64,000 nucleotides of DNA, taken from contig SVGP01000002.1 of assembly GCA_015056255.1 (NCBI GenBank), positions 1-64,000 of the forward strand, read 5' to 3'. Source of the stretch: Clostridiales bacterium. Its GTDB lineage: Bacteria; Bacillota; Clostridia; Christensenellales; Aristaeellaceae. Below, in pieces: positions 1 to 7,790 of the stretch. A model generated the notes under the pieces. The model searched no databases. It worked only from the letters and a program-made list of their open reading frames with translations, and was not told the origin of the DNA. The stretch's first letter is position 1; each line of letters opens with the position of its first letter. Both the position numbers and the translations under genes were made by a program.

Positions 1-118
1 CGACATGGAAATCAACCTGATCACCCCCATCGCCTGCGAAGAAGGACTCCGCTTCGCTATCCGTGAAGGTGGCCGCACCGTTGGTTCCGGCGTTGTTATC
101 AAGATCCTCGCCGACTAA
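1..118 (+). CDS. tuf: Elongation factor Tu, C-terminal end (partial)
   Basis: This is the last 38 codons of EF-Tu, the GTPase that delivers aminoacyl-tRNA to the ribosome. The reading frame starts at base 2 and ends in TAA at 116-118. The residues match the end of EF-Tu domain III, including the [12 protein letters not shown] segment followed by the typical terminal ILAD. Most of the gene lies before the window. Codons are strongly biased to C-ending forms, as expected for one of the most abundant proteins of the cell. A strong terminator follows 20 bases after the stop. Confidence 0.97.
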   Translation, partial: DMEINLITPIACEEGLRFAIREGGRTVGSGVVIKILAD

Positions 119-138
119 TTAAAAAGAGAATATCTTTC

Positions 139-170
139 ACGCAGCGTATCTTTTGATGCGCTGCGTTTTT
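139..170 (+). terminator. Terminator of tuf
   Basis: A perfect 8-bp stem (ACGCAGCG at 139-146 with CGCTGCGT at 159-166) is followed by a T run at 166-170. It is placed directly after the tuf stop codon. Confidence 0.9.
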
Positions 171-210
171 GCAATGAAAAAGTATTGGTGTTAGAGTCGT
201 AAAAAGAACT

Positions 211-240
211 TGGCTCTCCCAGAGGGAGAGCTAAGGGGGG
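211..240. repeat. Short palindromic intergenic element
   Basis: GCTCTCCC (213-220) and GGGAGAGC (224-231) form an 8-bp perfect stem with a 3-base loop, followed by a G run. It has no T tail and lies between the tuf terminator and the MATE promoter. It resembles, from memory, the GGCTCTCCC-type palindromes scattered between genes of many gut Clostridia. No second copy was noticed in this window. Confidence 0.45.
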
Positions 241-288
241 ATTCTCTGTGTCTCGCGGTGATTTTTCCGATCCCTAAATATTATACAG

Positions 289-317
289 TTGAAATTAACG
301 GAAATTGAGACTATAAT
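289..317 (+). promoter_or_regulatory. Sigma-A promoter of the MATE gene
   Basis: TTGAAA at 289-294 and TATAAT at 312-317 are separated by exactly 17 bases, 31 bases upstream of the MATE start codon. Confidence 0.8.
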
Positions 318-347
318 AGAAAAAAAACAAGGGGGAAAGGACGAAGG

Positions 348-1730
348 ATGAAAAGCAGCCGCTATGAAATCAATATGATCGAAGGCCCGCTTTGGGGAAA
401 AATCGCCCGGTTTACTTTGCCGCTTATGCTTTCCAGCTTTTTGCAGCTTTTGTACAACGCGGCGGATAACATCGTCGTAGGCAAATTTGCGGAAAATGGA
501 ACGGTCGCGCTGGCGGCGGTCGGATCTACGGGTTCGATGATCAACCTGATTGTAAACCTGTTTATCGGCCTTTCCGTGGGTACGAGTATTGTCGTTGCGC
601 AGTATCTTGGCAAGCGCGATTTCAAGGCCGTTCAGGATACTGTGCACACCTCCATCACCATCAGCGTGATATTCGGTGTTATTCTGCTTGCCATAGGCGT
701 TTTGTTTGCCAGACCGCTGCTTTTGCTTATGAATGCCGACCCCGATGTTATCGACGGCGCGGCGCTTTATATGCGCATTTACTTTATCGGCATGCCCGTC
801 AATATGCTTTATAACTTCGGCTCAGCCGTTCTGCGCGCTATCGGCGACACAAAAAGGCCTTTATTCATCCTAATGATCAGTGGTCTTGCCAACGTCATTT
901 TGAACCTGATTCTGGTCATCGGCTTCCATCTGGACGTTGCAGGCGTTGCAATTGCCACCATCGTCTCTCAGGCGATTTCAGCGGTCATGATCGTATGGTG
1001 CCTGATGAAGACGGAAGGCGCAGTCAATCTGAATCTTAAAAAGCTCAAGATTCACCCGATAAAGCTCTGGGAACTTGCCAAAACCGGCCTTCCCGCGGGC
1101 TTTCAGGGCATGCTTTTCTCGATCTCCAACGTGCTCATCCAGTCCTCCATCAACGGCTTCGGCCCGGCGGGCATCGCAGGAAACTCCGTTGCCGGCAATA
1201 TCGAAGGCTTTATCTACGCCGGCATGAACACGCTCTATCAGGCATCCCTTACCTTTATTGGCCAGAATGTGGGCGCAAAGAAGCCCGAACGCATTCACAA
1301 AATCACGTTTATCTGCTTTGTGTATGTCTCCGTCATCGGCGTTATCGGCGGACAGCTTGCCTATCAGTTCGGCGAATTCCTGATCTCTATTTATAATAAG
1401 GACGCGGCCGTCATTGAAGCGGGTCTTGTCAGAATGCGTTATGTCGCCCAACCCTATGTATTCTGCGGCATGATGGATATGCTGGTTGGCTCCCTTCGCG
1501 GTATGGGCAAATCCATCGTTCCCATGATCGTGTCGCTCCTGGGCGCATGCGCTTTCCGCGTGATCTGGATTTTAACGGTCTTTGTTGCCACCGGAAAACA
1601 GCCCTGGGTTCTGTACATCTCTTACCCCATCAGCTGGATTCTGACCGCCGGCGCGCACTTTGTGTGCTACATGATTGTTCACAAAAAGCTGTCTGTACGC
1701 CTGAAATCAGAGGCGGTGCAGATTGTCTGA
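348..1730 (+). CDS. MATE family efflux transporter
   Basis: This is a 460-residue inner-membrane exporter of the multidrug and toxin extrusion family, which uses a Na+ or H+ gradient to expel cationic drugs or metabolites. The N-terminus (MIEGPLWGKIARFTLPLML followed by LQLLYNAAD) is the classic opening of the DinF/MepA branch of Firmicutes. The two-fold repeated six-helix architecture is visible as about twelve hydrophobic segments. The start has a GGGGGAAAGG ribosome site. The gene stands alone, with its own promoter and a strong bidirectional terminator. The substrate cannot be deduced. Confidence 0.95.
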   Translation: MKSSRYEINMIEGPLWGKIARFTLPLMLSSFLQLLYNAADNIVVGKFAENGTVALAAVGSTGSMINLIVNLFIGLSVGTSIVVAQYLGKRDFKAVQDTVHTSITISVIFGVILLAIGVLFARPLLLLMNADPDVIDGAALYMRIYFIGMPVNMLYNFGSAVLRAIGDTKRPLFILMISGLANVILNLILVIGFHLDVAGVAIATIVSQAISAVMIVWCLMKTEGAVNLNLKKLKIHPIKLWELAKTGLPAGFQGMLFSISNVLIQSSINGFGPAGIAGNSVAGNIEGFIYAGMNTLYQASLTFIGQNVGAKKPERIHKITFICFVYVSVIGVIGGQLAYQFGEFLISIYNKDAAVIEAGLVRMRYVAQPYVFCGMMDMLVGSLRGMGKSIVPMIVSLLGACAFRVIWILTVFVATGKQPWVLYISYPISWILTAGAHFVCYMIVHKKLSVRLKSEAVQIV

Positions 1731-1754
1731 CCCAAGACTGCATAAAAGAAAAAA

Positions 1755-1799
1755 GCCGTCAAAATCGCGTTTTCGGGCGATTTTGACGGCTTCGTTTTT
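1755..1799. terminator. Bidirectional terminator between MATE and ABC permease genes
   Basis: A perfect 14-bp stem (1755-1768 with 1777-1790) has an 8-base loop. T-rich tails occur on both strands (TTCGTTTTT to the right, TTTTTTCTTTT reading left). It ends both the MATE transcript and the convergent permease operon. Confidence 0.93.
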
Positions 1800-1818
1800 G
1801 CAAGCAATTCCATTTGCG

Positions 1819-2598
1819 TCAGAAAATGCTTTCCTTTCGGATGATCACTTTGGATAGGGGCAGATAAAGAAAAATCACGGGAAGCGAATAGAGAACGGAT
1901 GCGGCTATGGAGGCGTTTTCGCTTCGCTCGCTCAAATCGTTGATTGCAATGGAGGCCGGGCGAAGATGCTCGTCGGGCAAAAGAATCAGCGCGGGCTCCG
2001 TAAGGTTCCAGCTTTCAAGAAAGCAAATGAGCGCGCAGACGGAAAGCCCCGGAAGGATCAGAGGAAGGATGATTTTTGTAAAAATAAGAAAAGAAGAATT
2101 CGTGTCGAGCGATGCTGCCTTCACAAGGTCTGAATCGACGGACGTAATTAAGAGGGATATAAAGATTGCTGCCATCGGCGAAAAGGCCTGAAGGAGAACG
2201 ACGGAGATTTGTTTGTCATAAAGATGCGCCCATTTGCTCATTTTGAAGACTGGAACCATGATGCTTTCAAAGGGGAGAAGCAGGGCGACAATAAGCGTGC
2301 CCTTGATGAAAAACGCCCATCTTCCGTTAATCACAGTCAGCGCATAGCCCAGCATGATGGATGCGGGCATCTGAATGAATAGCGAATAGAGTGAAATTTT
2401 GACAGAGTTTAAAAATTTTTCCATAAGCAAGGGATCCTGAAACGCTGAAACGTACTGGGAAAGCGTAAAGGAGACATCCTCAAAGCCATTTTTCAGGGGA
2501 TTTCCGTCGAAGAAGGACGCAAAAAGCAAAAGGAGAAAGGGCGCAAGAAAAACCGCCATGATCAGAAACAGGACGATAATTGAGAACTTCCTTTTCAC
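1819..2598 (-). CDS. Carbohydrate ABC transporter permease, MalG type
   Basis: This 259-residue membrane protein has about six hydrophobic segments and is the second permease of a CUT1-type sugar importer. The cytoplasmic EAA loop, which docks the ATPase, is seen as KAASLDTNSSFLIF followed by ILPLILPG. It overlaps the upstream permease by 4 bases (ATGA), so the two are translationally coupled. It is the last gene of the ECF sigma, anti-sigma/binding protein, permease, permease operon. No ATPase gene is present, so a shared MsmK-like ATPase encoded elsewhere is inferred. Confidence 0.9.
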   Translation of the reverse strand: MKRKFSIIVLFLIMAVFLAPFLLLLFASFFDGNPLKNGFEDVSFTLSQYVSAFQDPLLMEKFLNSVKISLYSLFIQMPASIMLGYALTVINGRWAFFIKGTLIVALLLPFESIMVPVFKMSKWAHLYDKQISVVLLQAFSPMAAIFISLLITSVDSDLVKAASLDTNSSFLIFTKIILPLILPGLSVCALICFLESWNLTEPALILLPDEHLRPASIAINDLSERSENASIAASVLYSLPVIFLYLPLSKVIIRKESIF

Positions 2599-3407
2599 AG
2601 CGCACCTCTCCTTTTGATCAGTAAAAAGTAAACGATTGCATATAGCACGACTGCAAACGCGATCAGAATTACTGCGCTGGCCGCTACATATTGAAAGCTC
2701 ATATTGGTGTACTGATGATTCATGTAATTCTGAAGCATGTACGCCTTCCCGGACGGATATGCGCCAAACAGCAGATAGCTTTCTTTATACAAGCGAAGCA
2801 TGAACACGATGTTGAGCCCGATCACTGCGCCCATTTCGCCTGGAATGGCGGGAAGGCGGATGGAAAAATAAGTGCGAATAGATTTCGCCCCGTCTATTTT
2901 GGCCGCGTCCGTCAGGCTTTCGGGAATGCGCTTAAGGCCTGAAAACAAAACCGCGCTTCCAAGTCCTGCGTATTTCCACACGAAAAGCGACAAAAGCGCC
3001 AGTCGGGCTTTTCCGCTTTCGAGAATGGAACGCGTTTCAAAGACGTTTTTCCACACGGCGGATGCGCTGACGGATGGAATCACGACGGGCAGAATGAGAA
3101 TTATGATCGCAAGGCCTGCAAGGCGGGGATTTGCTGAAAGAACAGGCGCGATCAGAATGGAGCAGAGAAAGGATAGAAGCGCCATCGAAAGTCCAAGAAC
3201 CAACAGGTTTTGAAAGCCGAGACGGAAATAGCGATTGCCAATCAGATAGGAGAAATTGTCAAAGACGTGAAACTCCATCTGAAACGGACTTTTCAAAAAG
3301 GCGTAGACAAAGGTAAAAACAAGCGGAATGAGATAAAACACGCAAAACGCCAGATACGCAAGCGCGCCCGACAAAACGGATATAAGGCGGGATGTTTTTA
3401 TCTTCAT
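2595..3407 (-). CDS. Carbohydrate ABC transporter permease, MalF type
   Basis: This 270-residue membrane protein is the first permease of the CUT1 pair. It begins with a cytoplasmic Lys/Arg start and a first helix near residues 13-33. The EAA loop is visible as LTDAAKIDGAKSIRTYF followed by RLPAIPGEMG. It starts two bases after the stop of the preceding binding-protein gene. It is somewhat shorter than typical MalF/LplB proteins, without the extra N-terminal helix of E. coli MalF. The substrate is unknown, but the neighbourhood points to an oligosaccharide. Confidence 0.9.
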   Translation of the reverse strand: MKIKTSRLISVLSGALAYLAFCVFYLIPLVFTFVYAFLKSPFQMEFHVFDNFSYLIGNRYFRLGFQNLLVLGLSMALLSFLCSILIAPVLSANPRLAGLAIIILILPVVIPSVSASAVWKNVFETRSILESGKARLALLSLFVWKYAGLGSAVLFSGLKRIPESLTDAAKIDGAKSIRTYFSIRLPAIPGEMGAVIGLNIVFMLRLYKESYLLFGAYPSGKAYMLQNYMNHQYTNMSFQYVAASAVILIAFAVVLYAIVYFLLIKRRGAL

Positions 3408-3409
3408 CT

Positions 3410-5497
3410 TTATTCTCCAAGCATCATCTCAGCCTGCGTCTGGATCAGGCGCGCAAATGCATCTTCGTCAATCTCGCCCGCTAAAAATGCGGGCAGAAGC
3501 TCCGTGTTCACGATGCGCTTAAGGGAGATGGGCGCGTGATTGGTTTCGGCGTGTTCCAGAGCGTAGTTCCACTTTGCTTCGTTTTCAATGGACGTTTTTC
3601 GGATGTCCGGCATATTGATAAAGGCGTAGTCCTCCTTTTTGTCGATAAACTGTCCGTTATTCAAATAAAACTGATAGCGCGTGACAGCCTTTGAAGCATA
3701 GAGCGACACAAAATAGGCGGCTTCCTCGCGCATGTCGCTGTTGTTATTTGCAACAAGCGCATAGGTTTGCGAAACCAGCGGATCATCCGGCGAATATGTG
3801 GGCGGCAGAATGTACAGCTTTTCTCCGTATCCGCCGAGGCTTGAGTAATTCACACGCAGAAGGGCGTTTGATACCATATCGCTTGAACCGATCCGACCTG
3901 TCTGAATGCCTTTTGGATAGGGGTAAAGAAGGCGGTTGTCAGACAGGTATTTCCAGAGGGAAAGAAGATCCTTAAATTCCTGCGTTTCGTAATCGACCGT
4001 GCCGTCATAGGTGTTCAGGTATTTGGCGTTATACAGCTCCATGAAATTCGGGATAAACCCGGAGTCTGCGAGAAGATATATGTGCCGGTCGTTTGTCCGG
4101 TTGTATGCGATGACTTTGTCTGCAAGAGATTTGAATTCAGATATTGTCCATCTCCCCTCTGGCATCGTCCAGTTGAGCTTACTTTTAAGGATGGGATTTA
4201 CCTCCCACATGCAGATTTCGCACATTGAAACCGCGCCGTAAATTCGTCCGCTTTCGGAAACCAATCCCCAGATATCGCGCATATTTTCGTGTGCCTTGAT
4301 CATGTGCCCGTTGTCTGTAAGATCCACAATCGCGCCGTTTTTCAGAAGCTTCGGAAGCGGCGACACCGACCAGCCATCGGTTAGGTGAAGAACGTCGATG
4401 CCGCCCTCTCCGGCCATCAGCTCCGTTGCGGCGACGCGGTAATCGTCGATTGTGCGCGATACCACCTGAATATCCGGGTATTTTTCATTGAACAGGCGAA
4501 TGGTCTCGACCATGGAAGGGGAATCCAATAATGTGTTTACGATGGTAAGCGTCTTTGAGATTTTCTGACCCGATAAAGACGCGATGTTGTGTTCTGCCAG
4601 GGGAGCGCCGTTTTCATCGGTTATGTAGAGCGAATATAGGTTTCTCTGAAGCGCGCGCGCGCCAATGGGCGCAGAGACGTCCATTTTTTCAGCCTTGCCG
4701 GTTATAAGATCGATACGCATGAGCGTTTTTCCCCCGTCTGTGAGGGCAAACGCGCTGTAGATATCGGAAAATCTGTCGCCTACAAGAATGCTTTGAACAT
4801 TCGTTAGATGCAAGGCGGAAAGAACAACCCGGTTGTTCAGGTGAATTGCGGTCAGAAGGCTTTTTTCACTGCTGAAGGCAAGAAGCGTATTTTCATATAC
4901 GGATATACAGTCGATGTTTTCGTTGACAAAGCCGGGTGCGGAAATCACTTCATCCTGAATGGTGGAGCCTTCGTATGCGTCAATTTTGATTACCTGTCCG
5001 ATGCCGCTTTTTGTATCGGCAATCAGATAGCAGGTCGATCCGTCTGCGGCAAGCGAGCGGATGGAATAATCGTCGCTTAAGCGTTTAGGACCGGAGATGG
5101 GATACCCGCCGAATGTGATGGAGTTGAGGTACTGACCGTTTTGTGCTTTTGTGATGTAATATAGGGTTCCTGTGTTCATGGTATCGGGCGAAATAAGCTG
5201 GATGGCGTCGTCTTTCAAAATGGTCTTAGGATACTTGTCCTCCAGACCCTGATAGGTGATTGCGCCGTTTTCGTATTTCCACACGCCCTGCGGCGCGACC
5301 TTCTGAAAAGACGGCGCAAACGCAAGCGCGGTTGCGGCAATCAAAGCAGCGAGCATTGCAGCCAATGCGAGGCGAACGGGCATGCGGTGGGGCGCGGAGC
5401 TCGCAGAAATCCTGGTTTCGAGCGAGCCTGCGGCCTTTAAATCGCTGAGAGCGGTATTTATGGTTCGTTTAACGTTTTCATGCGTGATTTCGATCAT
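3410..5497 (-). CDS. Anti-sigma-like membrane tail fused to ABC solute-binding domain
   Basis: This 695-residue protein has an unusual design. Residues 1-40 are a cytoplasmic stretch, 41-62 a single membrane helix, and about 70-310 a beta-rich region that reads like propeller blades. About 315-690 form an extracellular family-1 solute-binding domain (SMVETIRLFNEKYPDIQVV, then the ELMAGEGGIDVLHL motif). It follows the ECF sigma gene with a 4-base overlap, the usual place of an anti-sigma factor, and it precedes two permeases with a 2-base gap. No cleavable signal or lipobox is present. The inferred role is a membrane-tethered receptor that both feeds the transporter and controls the sigma factor according to ligand. 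The anti-sigma function of residues 1-40 is inference from position and topology; I do not recognise a named anti-sigma family in it. Confidence 0.75.
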   Translation of the reverse strand: MIEITHENVKRTINTALSDLKAAGSLETRISASSAPHRMPVRLALAAMLAALIAATALAFAPSFQKVAPQGVWKYENGAITYQGLEDKYPKTILKDDAIQLISPDTMNTGTLYYITKAQNGQYLNSITFGGYPISGPKRLSDDYSIRSLAADGSTCYLIADTKSGIGQVIKIDAYEGSTIQDEVISAPGFVNENIDCISVYENTLLAFSSEKSLLTAIHLNNRVVLSALHLTNVQSILVGDRFSDIYSAFALTDGGKTLMRIDLITGKAEKMDVSAPIGARALQRNLYSLYITDENGAPLAEHNIASLSGQKISKTLTIVNTLLDSPSMVETIRLFNEKYPDIQVVSRTIDDYRVAATELMAGEGGIDVLHLTDGWSVSPLPKLLKNGAIVDLTDNGHMIKAHENMRDIWGLVSESGRIYGAVSMCEICMWEVNPILKSKLNWTMPEGRWTISEFKSLADKVIAYNRTNDRHIYLLADSGFIPNFMELYNAKYLNTYDGTVDYETQEFKDLLSLWKYLSDNRLLYPYPKGIQTGRIGSSDMVSNALLRVNYSSLGGYGEKLYILPPTYSPDDPLVSQTYALVANNNSDMREEAAYFVSLYASKAVTRYQFYLNNGQFIDKKEDYAFINMPDIRKTSIENEAKWNYALEHAETNHAPISLKRIVNTELLPAFLAGEIDEDAFARLIQTQAEMMLGE

Positions 5498-5997
5498 GGA
5501 TTATCCTCTCCTTTCAAATGCCTGGAAAGCGTATCGCGGGCGCGCTTGAGTCGTCCGGACACGGAGGACTGGGAAAGATTCAGTATGGAAGCGATTTCGT
5601 TTACGGAAAAATCCTGATAATAGTAAAGGAGGATGACCTCCTTCATTTTGTGAGGAAGACGGCCGATTTCCGTATGTAGGGCGATGATATCAGGATTGAT
5701 CGGCGCGGACGAAAAGACGGCCAGGGCGGATTTTTCCTTAAGATATTTTAGCCTCACGCTTATGCGCCTTCGCATATCGCGAACGGTGTTGACGGCGATT
5801 TTGAATACCCACGCCTTTTCCTGATCCGGGCCGGGACACAAATGGATGTTTTTATATATTTTTAAAAATGTTTCCTGAACCGCGTCTTCAGAAAGCATTT
5901 GGTCTTTCAAAAAATAAAAAGCCATGCGCATAAGCTGCGTCTGATAGGCGGCGATCAGGCGAAGAAGCCTGTCTTCATATTCTGTCTTATCCTGCAA
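5494..5997 (-). CDS. ECF-type RNA polymerase sigma factor
   Basis: This is an extracytoplasmic-function sigma-70 factor of about 167 residues. Region 2 is recognisable as LSEDAVQETFLKIYKNI and binds core polymerase and the -10 element. Region 4 holds the helix-turn-helix FSVNEIASILNLSQSSVSGRLKRAR, which binds the -35 element. A GTG at 6018 is in frame, but the strong AAAGGAGG at 6008-6015 lies inside that reading, so the TTG at 5997 is the better start. Its stop overlaps the next gene's start (ATGA). It is predicted to be held by the downstream membrane protein and to activate this transport operon, possibly with other targets. Confidence 0.9.
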   Translation of the reverse strand: MQDKTEYEDRLLRLIAAYQTQLMRMAFYFLKDQMLSEDAVQETFLKIYKNIHLCPGPDQEKAWVFKIAVNTVRDMRRRISVRLKYLKEKSALAVFSSAPINPDIIALHTEIGRLPHKMKEVILLYYYQDFSVNEIASILNLSQSSVSGRLKRARDTLSRHLKGEDNP

Positions 5998-6077
5998 ACC
6001 GATTGCGCCTCCTTTCACTTATTAAGACGCACGAGAAGGAGAAAATATCGCTTGAAACAGAAAATATGCATAAAAAA

Positions 6078-6159
6078 GCGCAGGCGGTCGATGACAGCTC
6101 CCGACACATCATGGTGGTTTAATAACCATACGGTAGGGGCAATCATTGACCGCCTGTGC
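6078..6159. repeat. Large imperfect inverted repeat upstream of the sigma operon
   Basis: The arms 6078-6094 and 6143-6159 are 17 bases each and pair with only two G-T positions, so in plus-strand RNA they form a continuous stem with two G-U pairs. The 48-base interior contains a smaller ATGGT/ACCAT stem. On the minus strand the second arm runs into TTTTTT, so it could also serve as a backup terminator. Its shape resembles small non-autonomous palindromic elements found between genes of gut Clostridia. Confidence 0.6.
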
Positions 6160-6165
6160 AAATCT

Positions 6166-6190
6166 GAAAATCCCGGGCTTTCGCCCGGGA
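6166..6190 (-). terminator. Terminator of the GH30-ABC operon
   Basis: Reading leftward, a TCCCGGGC / GCCCGGGA stem with a GAAA tetraloop (6171-6190) is followed by TTTT. It lies 20 bases after the binding-protein stop codon. Confidence 0.88.
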
Positions 6191-6209
6191 CAATTATCAT
6201 ATGAATCGA

Positions 6210-7730
6210 TTACTTGATGCCGTTGGCAATGCAGTACTCTTCATACTGACGGATGAACTCATCCTGTACTTCCTGAAGACCGGCGGCGTTGGCCTTCTCA
6301 AAGAAGATAGCCAGATCGGCTTCGAGGTTGTCGGTGAGACCGTAGCGCAGGGGAGTGAGGTACTGGGTGATAACCTGCTCTACAGCAGCAACCTTAGCCT
6401 CAACGGGGCCGCGGTCGAAGGAGAAGGAGCAGGGCATGAGGGGAGTGGCTTCAGCCATCTTTGCCTTGATCTCGTCTACGATCTTGCCTTCTTCGGTGGT
6501 TGCGCCCTCAAGGAAGAAGTCGGTGCGCTTCCAGGCCCAGGTGTTCATGGCATACTGGCCGAAGTTGGCGGCAGCGTCAGTGGCGACATAAGCGCCGTTC
6601 TCATCAAGCGTGTAGTGATAGTCCTTGATGCCGTAGGCGAAAAGCTGATGGAGTTCTTCGTTGGTGTAGATAAGCTCCATAACCTTAAGCGCCAGCTCGG
6701 GATGCTCAGCAGTGATCGGGATTGCGGTGGCATCCTGAGTGGGAGAGGAGTAGGATACGTAGCCCTGCTTGAGGCCGTAGGGAACGAAGCCGATCTTCCA
6801 ATCGGGATGGCTTGCATGTACGGTGCCGATGGCGCCGGAGTACTTGTCGATGTTCAGGCCATTGTAGCTCATGGCTACTACGCCTTCGTTGAAGTAATCG
6901 CCAACGCCGTCAATGGGGTTGGAGATGAGGTTGCGATCCCAGAAACCGGCGTCCGCCCATTCCTTGGCGATCTGGAGCTCCTTAAGGAACCACTCGTTGT
7001 CGGGAGAGATGTACTTCTCAACTTTGGTCCAGGAGGGCTCTTCGCCTTCTTCCTTAACGGAACCGATCATGACGCCGACGGTGGTGTCATGGTAGAGGTA
7101 CATGTGGTCGAGCGCGAGGATTTCATAGCTGCGGGTGCCGCCGTCCATGTTGGCGAACATCTCGGGGCAGTTTTCCTTGATGCCCTTCTGATACAGATAC
7201 GCATTCTCGATGGAGTCAGGCGCGGGCAGGCCGTACTTTTCGCACAGGTCGATGCGATAGAGGATGCCGCCGCTGGTGTAGTTTACATAAGCGGTGGGGA
7301 TGCAGTAGATGATGTCGCCCTTCTCAGTGGGGAGGGTGGCGAAGTCCCAGGCTTCCATGGGGATCATGTCCCACAGCTCGGGAGCGTGCTCTTCGACGAG
7401 GTCGGTCAGATCCATGAACGCGCCCTGACGAGCATAGTCCTTATCGGAAGCCCAGGAAGCGTTGTAGATCAGGTCGATCTTGTTGCCGCCGGTTAAGAGC
7501 AGCTGATAGGCAGTGCCCCAATCGGCCCAACCGATGAAGTTCATGCTCATGGTGCAGCCGAGTTCGGCCTTCAGGATCTCATTGACCTTTTCCATAACCA
7601 TATCGGCGTCAGCGGGTTTGTCGCCCATCATGTAGACGACGACTTCGGGGAGCGCTTCTTCTGCGGACGCGATCGACATAAAGCCGAAGCACATCACGAG
7701 AACCAGAAGCAGAGACAGAGCTTTTTTCAT
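6210..7730 (-). CDS. Extracellular sugar-binding protein of ABC transporter (LipO/DUF3502-like)
   Basis: This 506-residue exported protein is the high-affinity binding component of the LplB/LplC-type importer encoded just upstream. The N-terminus is a signal peptide (MKKALSLLLVLVMCFGFMS) with a likely signal peptidase I site after IASA. The body shows the family-1 solute-binding fold typical of the LipO group, rich in Trp and Tyr. A Cys at residue 14 is preceded by VM rather than a lipobox, so lipid anchoring is doubtful. Codon use is markedly C-biased, which indicates very high expression. It is the last gene of the operon, is preceded by a stem-loop, and is followed by a terminator. Confidence 0.92.
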   Translation of the reverse strand: MKKALSLLLVLVMCFGFMSIASAEEALPEVVVYMMGDKPADADMVMEKVNEILKAELGCTMSMNFIGWADWGTAYQLLLTGGNKIDLIYNASWASDKDYARQGAFMDLTDLVEEHAPELWDMIPMEAWDFATLPTEKGDIIYCIPTAYVNYTSGGILYRIDLCEKYGLPAPDSIENAYLYQKGIKENCPEMFANMDGGTRSYEILALDHMYLYHDTTVGVMIGSVKEEGEEPSWTKVEKYISPDNEWFLKELQIAKEWADAGFWDRNLISNPIDGVGDYFNEGVVAMSYNGLNIDKYSGAIGTVHASHPDWKIGFVPYGLKQGYVSYSSPTQDATAIPITAEHPELALKVMELIYTNEELHQLFAYGIKDYHYTLDENGAYVATDAAANFGQYAMNTWAWKRTDFFLEGATTEEGKIVDEIKAKMAEATPLMPCSFSFDRGPVEAKVAAVEQVITQYLTPLRYGLTDNLEADLAIFFEKANAAGLQEVQDEFIRQYEEYCIANGIK

Positions 7731-7752
7731 GGTAGTTCCTCCTTGTTTTTTA

Positions 7753-7778
7753 TTTCAAAGGCAAACGCGCCTTTGGAA
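7753..7778 (-). ncRNA. Intercistronic mRNA stem-loop before the binding-protein gene
   Basis: CAAAGGC (7756-7762) pairs with GCCTTTG (7769-7775), extended by a G-U and two A-U pairs. No T run follows on the minus strand. Its position between lplC and the binding-protein ribosome site suggests an mRNA-processing or stabilising hairpin that lets the last cistron be made in excess. Confidence 0.45.
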
Positions 7779-7790
7779 TCATGGATGCAC

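Noticed and set aside
6019-6200. Small open frames upstream of the sigma gene on both strands.
   Set aside because: They run through the palindromic repeat and the terminator, have no ribosome sites and show no protein-like composition.
6201-7496. A long open frame (431 codons) on the plus strand opposite the binding-protein gene.
   Set aside because: It is an antisense shadow of a GC-biased, highly expressed gene. It has no ribosome site, its composition (Val/Gly/Leu-rich) is that of complementary codons, and no domain is visible.
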